Positions 1-10,612 of a DNA stretch of 39,318 nt are shown piece by piece. Below the pieces are notes generated by a model. That model was not told where the DNA came from and did no database searches. It was given only the letters and a program-made list of their open reading frames with translations. The DNA comes from Candidatus Omnitrophota bacterium (GTDB taxonomy: Bacteria > Omnitrophota > Omnitrophia > Omnitrophales > Aquincolibacteriaceae): the NCBI GenBank assembly GCA_023247035.1, contig JAHFHG010000019.1, forward strand, positions 1 to 39,318. The letters run 5' to 3'. The position numbers and the translations under genes are program-made. Numbering within the stretch: the stretch's first letter is position 1; every line of letters starts with the position of its first letter.

Positions 1-180
1 CCGCTGATGGAGTTTCAAGGCATTTTTTTTAAACGCGGCAGAATCCGGGGCTGGATTAGCCTTGACAATCGCCGCATTCCCCTGAAAATGAAGGTCAAAA
101 TACCCGTGCTGGGGAGCGTGGTCTCGGAGCTTGTCGAATATTCTCCGGGCCGGGACGACGGCAGGCAAGGGGCAAAATAA
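1..180 (+). CDS. C-terminal end of a DUF3108-like protein (partial)
   Basis: The open frame enters from before position 1 and stops at TAA 178-180, so only the last 59 residues are visible. The fragment contains RGWISLDNRRIPLKMKVKIP followed by GSVVSELVEY. This resembles the end of DUF3108 proteins, periplasmic or outer-membrane-associated proteins of unknown function in which a 'D-x-x-R-x-P-[VL]-[KR]-[MI]' strand is followed by a 'GS-[VT]-x-[AS]-EL' strand. The next gene begins 12 bp downstream, so the two are probably co-transcribed. The family call rests on a short stretch and on memory. The N-terminus and any signal peptide lie outside the window. Confidence 0.5.
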   Translation, partial: PLMEFQGIFFKRGRIRGWISLDNRRIPLKMKVKIPVLGSVVSELVEYSPGRDDGRQGAK

Positions 181-192
181 AGGATATTCAAA

Positions 193-1017
193 ATGATAAG
201 ACGAATCAGCCTCTTTTTCGTTTCACTTTTTCTGGTTGTCCTTCTTTTTTTTGGGATCGGCCTGGCATTTTGCCCTTTGCCCGGAACGGTCCCGGTTTTG
301 ATGTACCATTTTATAGGGACCGCCCAAGAGGCCCGGGAATCCAAAAATTTTGTTGCCCGCGAAGGTTTCGCACGGCAGATGGAAATTTTGCAACGGCTGG
401 GATTCCGCGTGATTTCAATGGACGATTTTTATCAAATTCGGACGGGCGAAAAAAAGGGGAGAGGAAAAGAAATTGTCATTACTTTTGATGACGGAAATTA
501 TACTTTTGAAACGGAGGCCTTTCCCATTCTCAAATCGTACCATTTTCCCGTCACTCTTTTTGTCGTCAGTGAAAGTGTCAAGCGCCGGATCAACGGGAGT
601 ATGCCGGCTGAAACGTTAAAAAATCTTCTCCGCTCGGGCCTGATCGTGATCGGCAGCCACAGCCAGACGCACCCTTTGCTTTCAACGCTGCCGGAAGAAC
701 AGCTTAAAAATGAAGTGGAAATCTCCAAGGCCGATCTTGAGGCCCTGTTCGGCATTCCTATCAACTATTTTGCCTATCCAAGCGGCGATCTGGACCGCCG
801 CGTTCTCGGAGCCGTTGAAAAGGCCGGCTATAGGCTTGCCTTTACGACTTCCCATAAAAAGTTGAATGATATTCCGGAAAATGGATACGGCCTGACGAGG
901 ATAAAAATCAGCGATTCTTCGGATAATTTCTTTATTTTCTGGGTCAAAATTTCAGGGATTTTTCAATTTTTTAAATCCGAGAGACACAAGCTGAAGCTGC
1001 AATTAGGGCTCCTTTGA
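193..1017 (+). CDS. Membrane-anchored polysaccharide deacetylase (NodB domain)
   Basis: This 274-residue protein begins with a positively charged end and one hydrophobic segment (about residues 5-26), so it is probably anchored in the inner membrane with its catalytic domain outside. The NodB (carbohydrate esterase 4) signature is clear: VLMYH near 35-39, TFDDG at 97-101 (catalytic base and metal Asp), and the metal-binding GSHSQTHP with H156 and H160. A later YPSG motif is at 195-198. Members remove N- or O-acetyl groups from peptidoglycan, chitin-like or exported polysaccharides; the substrate here cannot be read from sequence. The start is ATG at 193, with an AAAGGAT ribosome-binding-like sequence 8 to 13 nt upstream. 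It follows the DUF3108-like gene closely and is separated by 218 bp from the LPS block, which has its own promoter. Confidence 0.9.
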   Translation: MIRRISLFFVSLFLVVLLFFGIGLAFCPLPGTVPVLMYHFIGTAQEARESKNFVAREGFARQMEILQRLGFRVISMDDFYQIRTGEKKGRGKEIVITFDDGNYTFETEAFPILKSYHFPVTLFVVSESVKRRINGSMPAETLKNLLRSGLIVIGSHSQTHPLLSTLPEEQLKNEVEISKADLEALFGIPINYFAYPSGDLDRRVLGAVEKAGYRLAFTTSHKKLNDIPENGYGLTRIKISDSSDNFFIFWVKISGIFQFFKSERHKLKLQLGLL

Positions 1018-1092
1018 CCAGGCCCGGGCGTATTGCTGTAAGGAGGTCCCCCAAACTACGGGCTCTGAGAGCGCTTTTTGCGCGTCCCTTCG

Positions 1093-1121
1093 TTGACACT
1101 GCGGCAGGACGGGTGTAATAT
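1093..1121 (+). promoter_or_regulatory. Strong sigma70-type promoter for the LPS block
   Basis: A perfect -35 box TTGACA (1093-1098) is followed after exactly 17 bp by TAATAT (1116-1121), five of six matches to the -10 consensus. Transcription would start near 1128, giving a leader of about 108 nt before the GTG of the heptose-kinase-like gene. It sits in the 218-bp gap 1018-1235, the largest between genes in the left half, where an operon boundary is expected. Just upstream is only a weak GCGC-TTTTT-GCGC hairpin, not a convincing terminator. Confidence 0.75.
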
Positions 1122-1235
1122 AGACAAGCTTTTAAAAAAAAATATCGTAACACACTCAAATTTCATAAGTTAGCCTAATAACACCCGCCGCTTTCCGGTC
1201 TTTTTGAAAGGGCAGAGTTTTTTTAATTCCTAAAC

Positions 1236-2293
1236 GTGATTGAAAAGTCTCTAACCGTTCGAGTTCGCCGCGCTTTGACAAAAACAGAAGGGGAACGTTT
1301 TCTCCAATGCTTAGAACGTTTTAAGAAGGCCCGCATACTGGTCATTGGAGATTTTATTTTAGATCAGTTTGTCTGGGGAACGGTTGACCGTATATCCCCC
1401 GAAGCCCCGGTGCCGGTCGTCAATGTACAACGGGAATCTTATATGCCGGGCGGGGCCTTAAACGTTGCTAACAATATTCACTCGCTGGGCGGGATTGTTT
1501 ATCCGTGCGGCGTTGTCGGCCGTGATTTGACGGGCCGGATGCTGGTGAAGACGATCCGCAGCGAAGGGATCGACACCGACGGGATTATTTATGATTCGAC
1601 GAGGCCGACTTCGCTCAAAACGAGAGTGATCGCCCATTCCCAGCAGGTCGTCCGCTTTGATCGTGAAAAGACGGCCGATGTTTCTGAGGAAGCGCTCAAG
1701 CGGATCATTCATTTCGTGAAGCGCCGGATATCATCCGTAGATGCAGTCATTATTGAAGATTACGGAAAAGGAGTGATTCAGCCTAAACTGTTGAAGCAGG
1801 TCGTGAGCCTGGCAAAGGGATTCCGCAAGCCCGTGCTGGTGGATCCCAAAGAAAAAAATTTCCCTTATTATACGGGAGTGACCGGGATTACCCCTAACCG
1901 CAAAGAGGCTTATGCCGGGTCGGGCCTGAATCATGCGGCAAAAAATTATTCGATCGAGGAAGCAGGCCGGAAACTGCTTCGGAAATTAAAAACGAAGGCG
2001 GTCCTGATTACTCTGGGAGAAGACGGAATGGCGCTTTTCGAGCGGAACGGCACGGGGGTGAAAATCCCCACGACCGCGCGCGAAGTTTACGATGTTTCGG
2101 GGGCAGGGGATACGGTCATCGCGGTTTTCGGATTGGCGCTTGCCGCAGGCGCGGGAATGAAAGACGCGGCCGTGCTTTCCAATTTAGCGGCAGGGATTGT
2201 GGTTGGAAAACTGGGGACGGCGACCGTGCTTCCGGCCGAGCTCCGCAAAGGAATTATGGAATATACAAATCATCCTTCGAAATCGAGGTTTTC

Positions 2294-2297
<4 letters not shown>
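1236..2297 (+). CDS. rfaE1: RfaE1-like PfkB-family sugar kinase (heptose 7-phosphate kinase)
   Basis: This 353-residue protein matches the kinase half of HldE/RfaE: ILVIGDFILDQFVWG near 34-48, the sugar-binding PGGALNVANN at 71-80, and the ATP-site/catalytic DVSGAGDT at 286-293 (D292 the expected base). The family phosphorylates D-glycero-D-manno-heptose 7-phosphate on the way to ADP-heptose for the LPS inner core. The protein ends after the ribokinase fold, so the cytidylyltransferase-like half of bifunctional HldE is absent and would have to be encoded elsewhere. The chosen start is GTG 1236; no good Shine-Dalgarno is visible, and the first 25 residues are not family-typical, so a later start is possible. 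Its stop overlaps the kdsB start (ATGA), supporting co-translation. Confidence 0.85.
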
Positions 2298-4772
<2,475 letters not shown>

Positions 4773-4781
4773 ACATTTAAA

Positions 4782-5621
4782 ATGAGCGTTCAACGGGTTG
4801 CGCTTGAATCGGTTGTTTTTGGAGATCCCAAGAGTCTTGTTCTCATCGGCGGGCCTTGCGTGATCGAAAGCGAAGCGAGCGCCCTTCGCCACGCTGAAAA
4901 GATTTCCGCGATTGCCCGGGAATTTAAAATCCCCTACGTTTTTAAGGCCAGTTACGATAAAGCCAACCGCTCCTCCGGGAAATCGTTTCGCGGCCCGGGC
5001 CTCGAAAAAGGGCTTAAGATTTTGGCGCGCGTCAAAAAAGAATACGCGCTTCCGCTCCTGAGCGATATTCATTCCGAGACTGAGGTCGGCCCGGCAAGCG
5101 AGGTGCTGGATATTCTGCAGATACCGGCTTTCTTGTGCCGGCAGACGGATCTTATCCTCCGGGCCGCAAAAACGGGCCGCGTCGTCAATGTGAAGAAAGG
5201 CCAATTCCTGGCGCCCTGGGACGCCAAGAATATTGTGGAAAAACTTGAGGCGGCCGGCTGCCGCAAAATTTTGATTACCGAACGCGGGGTATCGTTCGGC
5301 TACAATAATCTCGTCAGCGATTTTCGCTCGATCCCTATGATGAGAAGTTTTGGATATCCTGTCGTTTATGACGCGACCCATTCGGTTCAGCTCCCGGGAG
5401 GCAGGGGAGAATCTTCCGGAGGAATGGCGGAGTTTATTCCAACGCTGGCCCGCTGCGCGGTTGTGGCCGGAGCGGACGCCCTGTTTATGGAGATCCACGA
5501 AAAACCCGAGGAGGCGCTTTCCGACGGGCCGAATGCGCTGCATTTGGAAAAGCTCAGGGATCTTCTGGAGGTCTTAATCGAGCTTAAAAAGGTCATGATC
5601 CAGGAAAAGGTTTCGGTATAG
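4782..5621 (+). CDS. kdsA: 3-deoxy-8-phosphooctulonate synthase, metal-dependent type
   Basis: KdsA condenses phosphoenolpyruvate with arabinose 5-phosphate to Kdo 8-phosphate. The 279-residue protein shows VFKASYDKANRSS near 53-65, RGPGLEKGLKI near 70-80, the PAFLCRQTDL segment near 115-124 and DATHSVQLPGG near 197-207. The four residues that bind the metal in the Aquifex enzyme (Cys11, His185, Glu222, Asp233, recalled from memory) appear here as C26, H200, E237 and D248, all with the same offset of 15. The E. coli metal-independent enzyme has Asn at the Cys position. The enzyme is therefore predicted to be metal-dependent. It starts 9 bp after pyrG and is followed 10 bp later by kdsD, which makes its substrate. 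Confidence 0.95.
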   Translation: MSVQRVALESVVFGDPKSLVLIGGPCVIESEASALRHAEKISAIAREFKIPYVFKASYDKANRSSGKSFRGPGLEKGLKILARVKKEYALPLLSDIHSETEVGPASEVLDILQIPAFLCRQTDLILRAAKTGRVVNVKKGQFLAPWDAKNIVEKLEAAGCRKILITERGVSFGYNNLVSDFRSIPMMRSFGYPVVYDATHSVQLPGGRGESSGGMAEFIPTLARCAVVAGADALFMEIHEKPEEALSDGPNALHLEKLRDLLEVLIELKKVMIQEKVSV

Positions 5622-5631
5622 CAGAAATCCT

Positions 5632-6600
5632 ATGAGCAAAACAATGGTGCGGACCGCCAAAGAAATTCTTTTGATCGAAGCGCGCGCGATTGGCCGGCTC
5701 GTCAGCCAGGTGGGCAAGAATTTTGAAAGAGCGATTTTGCTTTTGGAAAAATGCGAAGGCCGCGTCATTGTCAGCGGGATGGGCAAGCCGGGCTTCATCG
5801 CCCGGAAAATTGCGGCGACGCTCGCTTCAACGGGAACTCCCAGCTTTTTTCTGCACCCTGCCGAGGCGGTTCACGGCGACCTCGGAATGGTGACTGAGAA
5901 GGACGTGATGATTGCGATTTCGCAAAGCGGCGAGACCGAAGAAATCCTTCAAATGATCTCGACCGTGAAAAAAATCGGCGTTCCGCTGATTGCGCTGAGC
6001 AGCCACCCGCACTCGACGCTGGCGCGGCACGCGGATGTGGTGCTCGACCTTGGCGTCCGGCGCGAGGCGTGCCCCCTTAACCTGGCGCCTTCGGCTTCGA
6101 CGACAGCGGCTCTTGCGATGGGAGACGCGCTGGCCCTTTGCCTTTTGAAAAAGAAGGGATTCAAAACAGAGGATTTTGCAATGTTTCATCCGGGCGGCAG
6201 CCTGGGCAGAAAACTCCTTAAAGTGGAAGACCTGATGCGGAAGGGTAAAGCCAATCCGATTGTTTCCTCAAAAACTTCTGTGCGCAAGGCGCTCTTGGCA
6301 ATCACCGCCGCGCGGGCAGGCAGCTGCACGGTGGTGGATCAAAAAGGAAAACTTGAGGGCATTTTTACGGACGGGGATTTGAGGCGTCATTTGCGCCTGA
6401 ATGGAGAGCAAATTTTAAATAAACCCGTAAAGGATCTGGCCACTTTTAAGCCCTTGACCATTCGTAAAGATAAATTGGCCGCCGAGGCCATTCACATTCT
6501 CAAATCAAAGAGGATCGATGAATTGCCTGTTGTGGACGAAAAAGGCCGGGCCGTCGGCCTTTTGGATGTTCAGGATTTGCTGAAAGCGGGTTTTGTGTAG
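5632..6600 (+). CDS. kdsD: Arabinose-5-phosphate isomerase (SIS + two CBS domains)
   Basis: This enzyme interconverts ribulose 5-phosphate and arabinose 5-phosphate, the first committed step towards Kdo. The 322-residue layout is typical of KdsD/KpsF/GutQ: an N-terminal sugar-isomerase (SIS) domain (about 30-165) with SGMGKPG at 48-54, the HGDLG motif at 81-85 and SQSGET at 97-102, then two CBS domains (about 202-260 and 265-322). The position directly after kdsA supports the Kdo role over a sugar-alcohol role. The start ATG 5632 has no strong Shine-Dalgarno, so translation may be coupled to kdsA. Confidence 0.93.
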   Translation: MSKTMVRTAKEILLIEARAIGRLVSQVGKNFERAILLLEKCEGRVIVSGMGKPGFIARKIAATLASTGTPSFFLHPAEAVHGDLGMVTEKDVMIAISQSGETEEILQMISTVKKIGVPLIALSSHPHSTLARHADVVLDLGVRREACPLNLAPSASTTAALAMGDALALCLLKKKGFKTEDFAMFHPGGSLGRKLLKVEDLMRKGKANPIVSSKTSVRKALLAITAARAGSCTVVDQKGKLEGIFTDGDLRRHLRLNGEQILNKPVKDLATFKPLTIRKDKLAAEAIHILKSKRIDELPVVDEKGRAVGLLDVQDLLKAGFV

Positions 6601-6642
6601 CCCACGCTTTTTCGAATTTGTAAGGATGTGTTGCAATACGCC

Positions 6643-6656
6643 TTTACAGATGTAAA
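6643..6656. other. Short perfect inverted repeat ahead of lptC
   Basis: TTTACA-GA-TGTAAA is a 6-bp perfect inverted repeat in the 101-bp gap between kdsD and the lptC-like gene. It is AT-rich and centred about 52 bp before the lptC start, a plausible operator position, but no convincing promoter boxes accompany it. It could be chance. Confidence 0.25.
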
Positions 6657-6701
6657 AAATTCCGTTGCGAAATTTTAAGGAAAAGAGGATTTTAAGTCTT
6701 T

Positions 6702-7577
6702 ATGATTAAACGTGTCCTTACAGGATGCCTTTTATTTATTATGTGTTACGCCGGATTGATTTGGCTCCAGGTTTTCCTGGGCAGGCAGGCGCAGCGAAAC
6801 GACTCAAAAAATCCCTCCGTCCAAGAGCCCGTGCACAAGCTTTATTCGTTTTCGTTTGCCAAGTATACTCCCTCCGGAGAAAAAGAAATTGAGATTGAAG
6901 GGGACTCTGCGAATATTTTGGCTCAAACCGTGAATCTGATCAACGTGGTCGCCAAGGCTTATGCGGAAGAAACCCCCGTGACGATCACGGCGGACCGGGG
7001 CAATTACGACAAAACGGCCAACAAGGTCAATCTCCAGAAAAATGTCGTTGCCACCACGGAAAACGGGACGCGCCTTCTGACGGAGGAACTCCAAATCCAT
7101 CCTTCCAAGCGGAAAATGCAGACCGAGCTTCAGGCCGAAGTGAAAAAGGACAATATTAATGTGGAAGGCACCGGCGCCATCGGGGATTCCAATCTCAAAA
7201 AGGTCAAATTTAAGAAAAATGTGACCGTCATCATTAAAGATCCTAATGACAAGACCCTTCCGCCGACCGTGATCACTTGTGACGGGCCTCTTGTGGTGGA
7301 CTATGAGAAAAACATCGCCTATTTCCGGAAAAATGTGGTCGCTGAAGATGCCCGCGGCAAGCTTTCGGCCGATCACATGGATGTCTACTACGATAAAGCC
7401 ACGCGCAAGGTCGCCAAGATCGTCGCCCTTCATAATGTCGTCATTGAGAATCCGGACGGCAACAAGACCTACAGTGACAGCGTCATTTATCTGGCCGATG
7501 AAGGAAAAATTATTCTAGGCGGCGATACGGAGGCTTTGTACTTTGAAGATGAAACGCCCTCAGGGGATTTGTTCTAA
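6702..7577 (+). CDS. lptC: LptC-like LPS export protein with an LptA/OstA-like C-terminal half
   Basis: LptC is the bitopic inner-membrane protein that receives LPS from the LptB2FG transporter and passes it to the periplasmic LptA bridge. This 291-residue protein has one N-terminal hydrophobic segment (about 7-27) followed by periplasmic beta-rich sequence. Repeating OstA-like strands are visible, such as ITADRGNYDKTANKVNLQKN and later LSADHMDVYYDKATRKVAKI. A typical LptC is about 190 residues; the extra about 100 residues look like an LptA-type OstA unit. lptB starts at the next base after the stop and there is no separate lptA between them, so this protein probably combines LptC and LptA functions. 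The exact division needs a profile search. Confidence 0.75.
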   Translation: MIKRVLTGCLLFIMCYAGLIWLQVFLGRQAQRNDSKNPSVQEPVHKLYSFSFAKYTPSGEKEIEIEGDSANILAQTVNLINVVAKAYAEETPVTITADRGNYDKTANKVNLQKNVVATTENGTRLLTEELQIHPSKRKMQTELQAEVKKDNINVEGTGAIGDSNLKKVKFKKNVTVIIKDPNDKTLPPTVITCDGPLVVDYEKNIAYFRKNVVAEDARGKLSADHMDVYYDKATRKVAKIVALHNVVIENPDGNKTYSDSVIYLADEGKIILGGDTEALYFEDETPSGDLF

Positions 7578-8303
7578 ATGAATTTACTGGAAACGCAGCA
7601 GCTTAAGAAATCCTATAAAGGCCGCGCTGTGGTCGGCGGCGTGAGCATCCATATTTCCCGCGGGGAAATCGTGGGCCTTTTGGGCCCCAACGGAGCCGGG
7701 AAGACCACCACTTTTTATATGGTCGTTGGCGTTATCCGGCCGGATTCCGGGCGGATTTTTTTCCGCGGCGAAGACATTACGGGTCTTCCGATGTACCAAA
7801 GGGCACGGCTCGGCATCGGCTATCTTTCCCAAGAGCCTTCCATTTTTAGAAAACTTACGGTCGAAGAAAACGTGACCGCCATTTTGGAAACGCTCGACAT
7901 CCCGCAAGCGGAACGGAAAAGACGGCTTGAGCGGCTCCTTGAAGAGCTCGATATCGCTTACCTTGCGAAAAACAAGGCTTATACGCTTTCAGGCGGGGAG
8001 CGCAGACGGCTTGAAATTACCCGGGCGCTGGTGACGAACCCTTCGCTGATTTTGCTGGATGAACCTTTCAGCGGCGTGGATCCCATTGCAGTTTTTGAAG
8101 TCCAAAGAATCCTTCAAAAGTTGAAATCCCAGGGCTTGAGCATTTTGTTGACCGATCACAGCGTCCGCGAAACGCTTTCGATTACGGACCGCTCCTACCT
8201 TCTCTCTGAAGGAAAAATTGAGGTCTCGGGCACCTCGAAGTTTCTGGCTTCGGACCCCAAAGCGCGGGAACTTTATTTGGGGGATAAGTTCACGCTCGTC
8301 TAA
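7578..8303 (+). CDS. lptB: LPS export ABC transporter ATPase LptB
   Basis: LptB is the cytoplasmic ATPase of the LptB2FGC machine that extracts LPS from the inner membrane. The 241-residue protein has Walker A GPNGAGKTT at 36-44, Q-loop Q85, ABC signature LSGGE at 137-141, Walker B ILLDEP at 158-163 and switch histidine H194 in TDHSV. The YLSQEPSIFRKLTVEEN stretch is characteristic of LptB rather than other ABC ATPases. Its ATG immediately follows the stop of the LptC-like gene, indicating tight co-translation. LptF and LptG are not in the window. Confidence 0.95.
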   Translation: MNLLETQQLKKSYKGRAVVGGVSIHISRGEIVGLLGPNGAGKTTTFYMVVGVIRPDSGRIFFRGEDITGLPMYQRARLGIGYLSQEPSIFRKLTVEENVTAILETLDIPQAERKRRLERLLEELDIAYLAKNKAYTLSGGERRRLEITRALVTNPSLILLDEPFSGVDPIAVFEVQRILQKLKSQGLSILLTDHSVRETLSITDRSYLLSEGKIEVSGTSKFLASDPKARELYLGDKFTLV

Positions 8304-8344
8304 GATAAAAGACCGGCGCTAAAATAAATACGGAGGACGGTATT

Positions 8345-8716
8345 GTGGACATTCGTTTTTCAGGAAGAAATTTGGCCGTTACGGAAGGGATGAAACAGCA
8401 CCTCCAGGAAAAACTTGCGGGGCTTGAAAAATATGCCCCGCGCCTGGTCGAATCCCATGTGATCTTGAAAAAAGAAAAATACCTTTTCATTGCGGAGATC
8501 ACCCTTTCGGCTAAAAATTTCAGGGCTTACGGGGAAGGCCGCAGCAAAGACAATATTTTTGTTTCGATGGATCAGGCGTACCTGCGGATCGAGAAACAGC
8601 TTAAAAAATTCCGCGAAAAATTGAAGGATCATCATAAACACGGCAGTGAGGAATCGAATAAAAAAATCCGGATCGAAGCGCCGGGGCAGGTCTCCAATCC
8701 GCCGCGCAGCAGGTGA
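8345..8716 (+). CDS. hpf: Ribosome hibernation-promoting factor (short type)
   Basis: Hpf/RaiA-family proteins bind the ribosomal decoding centre in stationary phase and silence or dimerise ribosomes. The 123-residue protein starts with the family-typical MDIRFSGRNLAVTEGMKQHL and continues with a beta-alpha-beta fold including QAYLRIEKQLKKFREKLKDH. It lacks the C-terminal dimerisation domain of long Hpf and ends with a polar tail. The start is GTG 8345, chosen because GGAGG at 8332-8336 lies 8 nt upstream and the frame begins with the conserved strand. The hpf-ptsN order after lptB is the classical rpoN-locus arrangement, but rpoN itself is missing between lptB and hpf. Confidence 0.9.
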   Translation: MDIRFSGRNLAVTEGMKQHLQEKLAGLEKYAPRLVESHVILKKEKYLFIAEITLSAKNFRAYGEGRSKDNIFVSMDQAYLRIEKQLKKFREKLKDHHKHGSEESNKKIRIEAPGQVSNPPRSR

Positions 8717-8756
8717 ATATTTTTTGGAAAAGCCGACCGGCCGCCACGGGCTTGGC

Positions 8757-8769
8757 TTAGGGAGCCTAA
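8757..8769 (+). other. Small hairpin after hpf
   Basis: TTAGG-GAG-CCTAA is a perfect 5-bp stem with a 3-nt loop, followed by a short T-rich run (TTTTAA). It lies 40 bp after the hpf stop and 26 bp before the possible leader ORF of ptsN. As an intrinsic terminator it is weak; it might attenuate or process the message. Confidence 0.2.
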
Positions 8770-8794
8770 TTTTAATCAAGAGTGAGGGAAACTT

Positions 8795-8863
8795 ATGGGC
8801 AGATTCAAGAAGGATAGATTCGCCGCAGCAGGAACGAGACCTTTAGGAGGTTTTGCGTTATGA
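8795..8863 (+). CDS. Possible 22-residue leader ORF translationally coupled to ptsN
   Basis: ATG 8795 is preceded by GAGGG (8784-8788) at a 6-nt spacing and opens a 22-codon frame encoding MGRFKKDRFAAAGTRPLGGF plus AL. It ends at TGA 8861-8863, which overlaps the ptsN ATG (8860-8862) in the ATGA arrangement used for coupled translation. The ribosome-binding sequence of ptsN (AGGAGG, 8845-8850) lies inside this ORF. The peptide is basic and resembles no family I know. Good start signals at both ends favour a real leader, but a 22-codon frame can arise by chance. Conservation in relatives would decide. Confidence 0.35.
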   Translation: MGRFKKDRFAAAGTRPLGGFAL

Positions 8864-9324
8864 AGATTACGGAATTTTTGGATCCACGTGGCGTCAAAAT
8901 CGGAATGCAGGCTGTTGAAAAAGAGGAGGCCCTTGTCGAGCTTGTCGAGGCGCTCGGCGAGGTCAAAGACATCGGCGACAAGAAAGGTATTGTCCGCGCG
9001 CTGATTGAAAGAGAGAACCTGGGCTCCACAGGAATCGGGCAGGGGATTGCCATTCCTCACGGTAAAACGGACCGCGTCAAGGAACTTGTGGCCGTGCTGG
9101 GGATCAGCCGGCAAGGCGTTAATTTTGAGGCCTTGGACGGCGAGCTGGTTTACATTTTCTTTCTGCTGGTCGCTCCTAAGGAAACGGCCGGCCCGCACCT
9201 GAAGGCTCTCGCACAGATTTCGCGCCTGCTCCGGGACGCTTATTTTTGCGAGCTTTTAAGGCGTTGCAAAACGCCCGAAGAGGCTTACGAATTGATCCGC
9301 CGGGAAGAAGAGAAAAAACATTGA
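8860..9324 (+). CDS. ptsN: PTS IIA-like nitrogen-regulatory protein PtsN
   Basis: PtsN (EIIA-Ntr) is a phospho-acceptor in regulatory phosphotransferase chains and usually controls other proteins rather than transporting sugar. The 154-residue protein is a single IIA domain of the mannitol/fructose/Ntr class. The motif STGIGQGIAIPHGKTD (56-71) contains the phosphorylated histidine H67. AGGAGG at 8845-8850, 9 nt upstream, supports ATG 8860. Neighbours hpf upstream and HPr and Enzyme I 1.4 kb downstream give a complete phosphorelay, with no sugar-specific IIB/IIC permease in the window. That suggests a signalling role. Confidence 0.92.
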   Translation: MKITEFLDPRGVKIGMQAVEKEEALVELVEALGEVKDIGDKKGIVRALIERENLGSTGIGQGIAIPHGKTDRVKELVAVLGISRQGVNFEALDGELVYIFFLLVAPKETAGPHLKALAQISRLLRDAYFCELLRRCKTPEEAYELIRREEEKKH

Positions 9325-9342
9325 GGATGGATAAGGATCCCC

Positions 9343-10602
9343 ATGCAATTCTTTAAATGGTTTTATCCTGGAATCGGAATTAAACGCTGGATCACTCTCT
9401 GCCTCTTGGGCCTTGGGCTGATCACCGGCGTGGCCCTTTCGGCCGTGAAGACGATCTCCCAATCCAGCCTTCTTCTTGCTTCCCTGGCAATGGCGGTTTT
9501 AATTTTCGGAATATTTCTAGTCTATATGGCCATTAAAAATGTCGTCCGGATTTTTGTCCGCGCCCTGATGCCGCCTCACCGGGACGATCCTCTGGTCGAC
9601 ATTGTTTATCAAAAGAAACAGAGCGATGGGCTTTTGCGCGGGCCGCGGGTGGTTGCGGTCGGCGGCGGCACGGGATTAAGCACCCTTTTATCCGGCATCA
9701 AACTTTTTACTAGCAACATCACGGCGATCGTGACGGTTACGGATACGGGCGGGAGTTCGGGCCGGCTGCGGACCGAGCTTGATATGCTGCCTCCCGGCGA
9801 CATTCGCAATTGCCTTGTCGCGCTCGCGGACGCAGGGCCTTTGATACGGGATCTTTTCCAATATCGTTTCGAGGTGGGCGAAGGGCTGAAGGGGCACAGT
9901 TTCGGCAATCTTTTTATTACGGCCTTATCCAAGGTGACCGGTGATTTTGAAAAGGCGGTCGCAGAATCCAGCAAGGTCCTTGCGATCCGGGGAAGGGTGA
10001 TTCCTTCCACACTTGAAAAGGTGACGCTGCTGGGAGAATTTATGGACGGTACGATTGTCGAGGGAGAGACAAACATTACGGAGGCTCAAAGGCCCCTGCG
10101 GAATATCCGCCTTAAACCTGACAATTGCCGCGCGTGTCCCGAGGCGTTGGATGCCATTGAGAATGCGGATTTGATTATTTTTGGGCCGGGGAGCCTCTAC
10201 ACCAGCATCCTCCCGAATCTTTTAATTGAAGATATTTACAACGCGATTTTGAAATCCGATGCCTATAAGGTCTACATTCTGAATGTCATGACCCAGCCTG
10301 GCGAGACGGACCATTTTACCGCCTGGGATCACCTGCGGGTCCTCCTGGAGCATACCGACCCGCGGGTCGTCGACGCTTGTTTTGTCAATGCCGAATCCAT
10401 TCCCTTGGAGATGATTGAAAAGTATAAAGAAAAGGGGGCGATGCCTGTTGTGATGGATTTGGAAAACATCCGTGAAAAGGGTTATGACATTATTGAAGGC
10501 GCTATCCTGAAAATCGACGGCCAGGTCCGCCACGATTCGGAACGGCTTGCGAGATTAATTTTTGATCATTATTTTAAAACGTCCAAACTGGCAAAGGTTT
10601 AG
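9343..10602 (+). CDS. yvcK: YvcK/CofD-like protein with N-terminal membrane segments
   Basis: YvcK-family proteins (UPF0052, CofD-like fold) bind UDP-sugars and influence carbon flux between gluconeogenesis and cell-wall synthesis in Firmicutes and Actinobacteria. The 419-residue protein starts with two predicted membrane segments (about 17-35 and 43-68), then the CofD-like domain. That domain has AVGGGTGLSTLL near 105-116, TDTGGSSGRLR at 132-142 and PGDIRNCL soon after, followed by GHSFGNL and FGPGSLYTSI segments. The N-terminal membrane hairpin occurs in some family members but not in the B. subtilis protein as I recall it. An AAGGAT sequence lies about 7 nt before ATG 9343. HPr follows 88 bp downstream. 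Confidence 0.9.
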   Translation: MQFFKWFYPGIGIKRWITLCLLGLGLITGVALSAVKTISQSSLLLASLAMAVLIFGIFLVYMAIKNVVRIFVRALMPPHRDDPLVDIVYQKKQSDGLLRGPRVVAVGGGTGLSTLLSGIKLFTSNITAIVTVTDTGGSSGRLRTELDMLPPGDIRNCLVALADAGPLIRDLFQYRFEVGEGLKGHSFGNLFITALSKVTGDFEKAVAESSKVLAIRGRVIPSTLEKVTLLGEFMDGTIVEGETNITEAQRPLRNIRLKPDNCRACPEALDAIENADLIIFGPGSLYTSILPNLLIEDIYNAILKSDAYKVYILNVMTQPGETDHFTAWDHLRVLLEHTDPRVVDACFVNAESIPLEMIEKYKEKGAMPVVMDLENIREKGYDIIEGAILKIDGQVRHDSERLARLIFDHYFKTSKLAKV

Positions 10603-10612
10603 TGGATAGAAG

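Noticed and set aside
61-90. TTGACA box near the window start
   Set aside because: It is inside the upstream coding frame, and no -10-like sequence is at 16-18 bp.
1018-1092. Possible SRP-type small RNA (AGGCCCGGGCG...AAGGAGGTC region)
   Set aside because: The conserved SRP tetraloop helix (CAGGTCCGGAAGGAAGCAGC type) is not matched and the ends do not pair; left as unexplained gap sequence.
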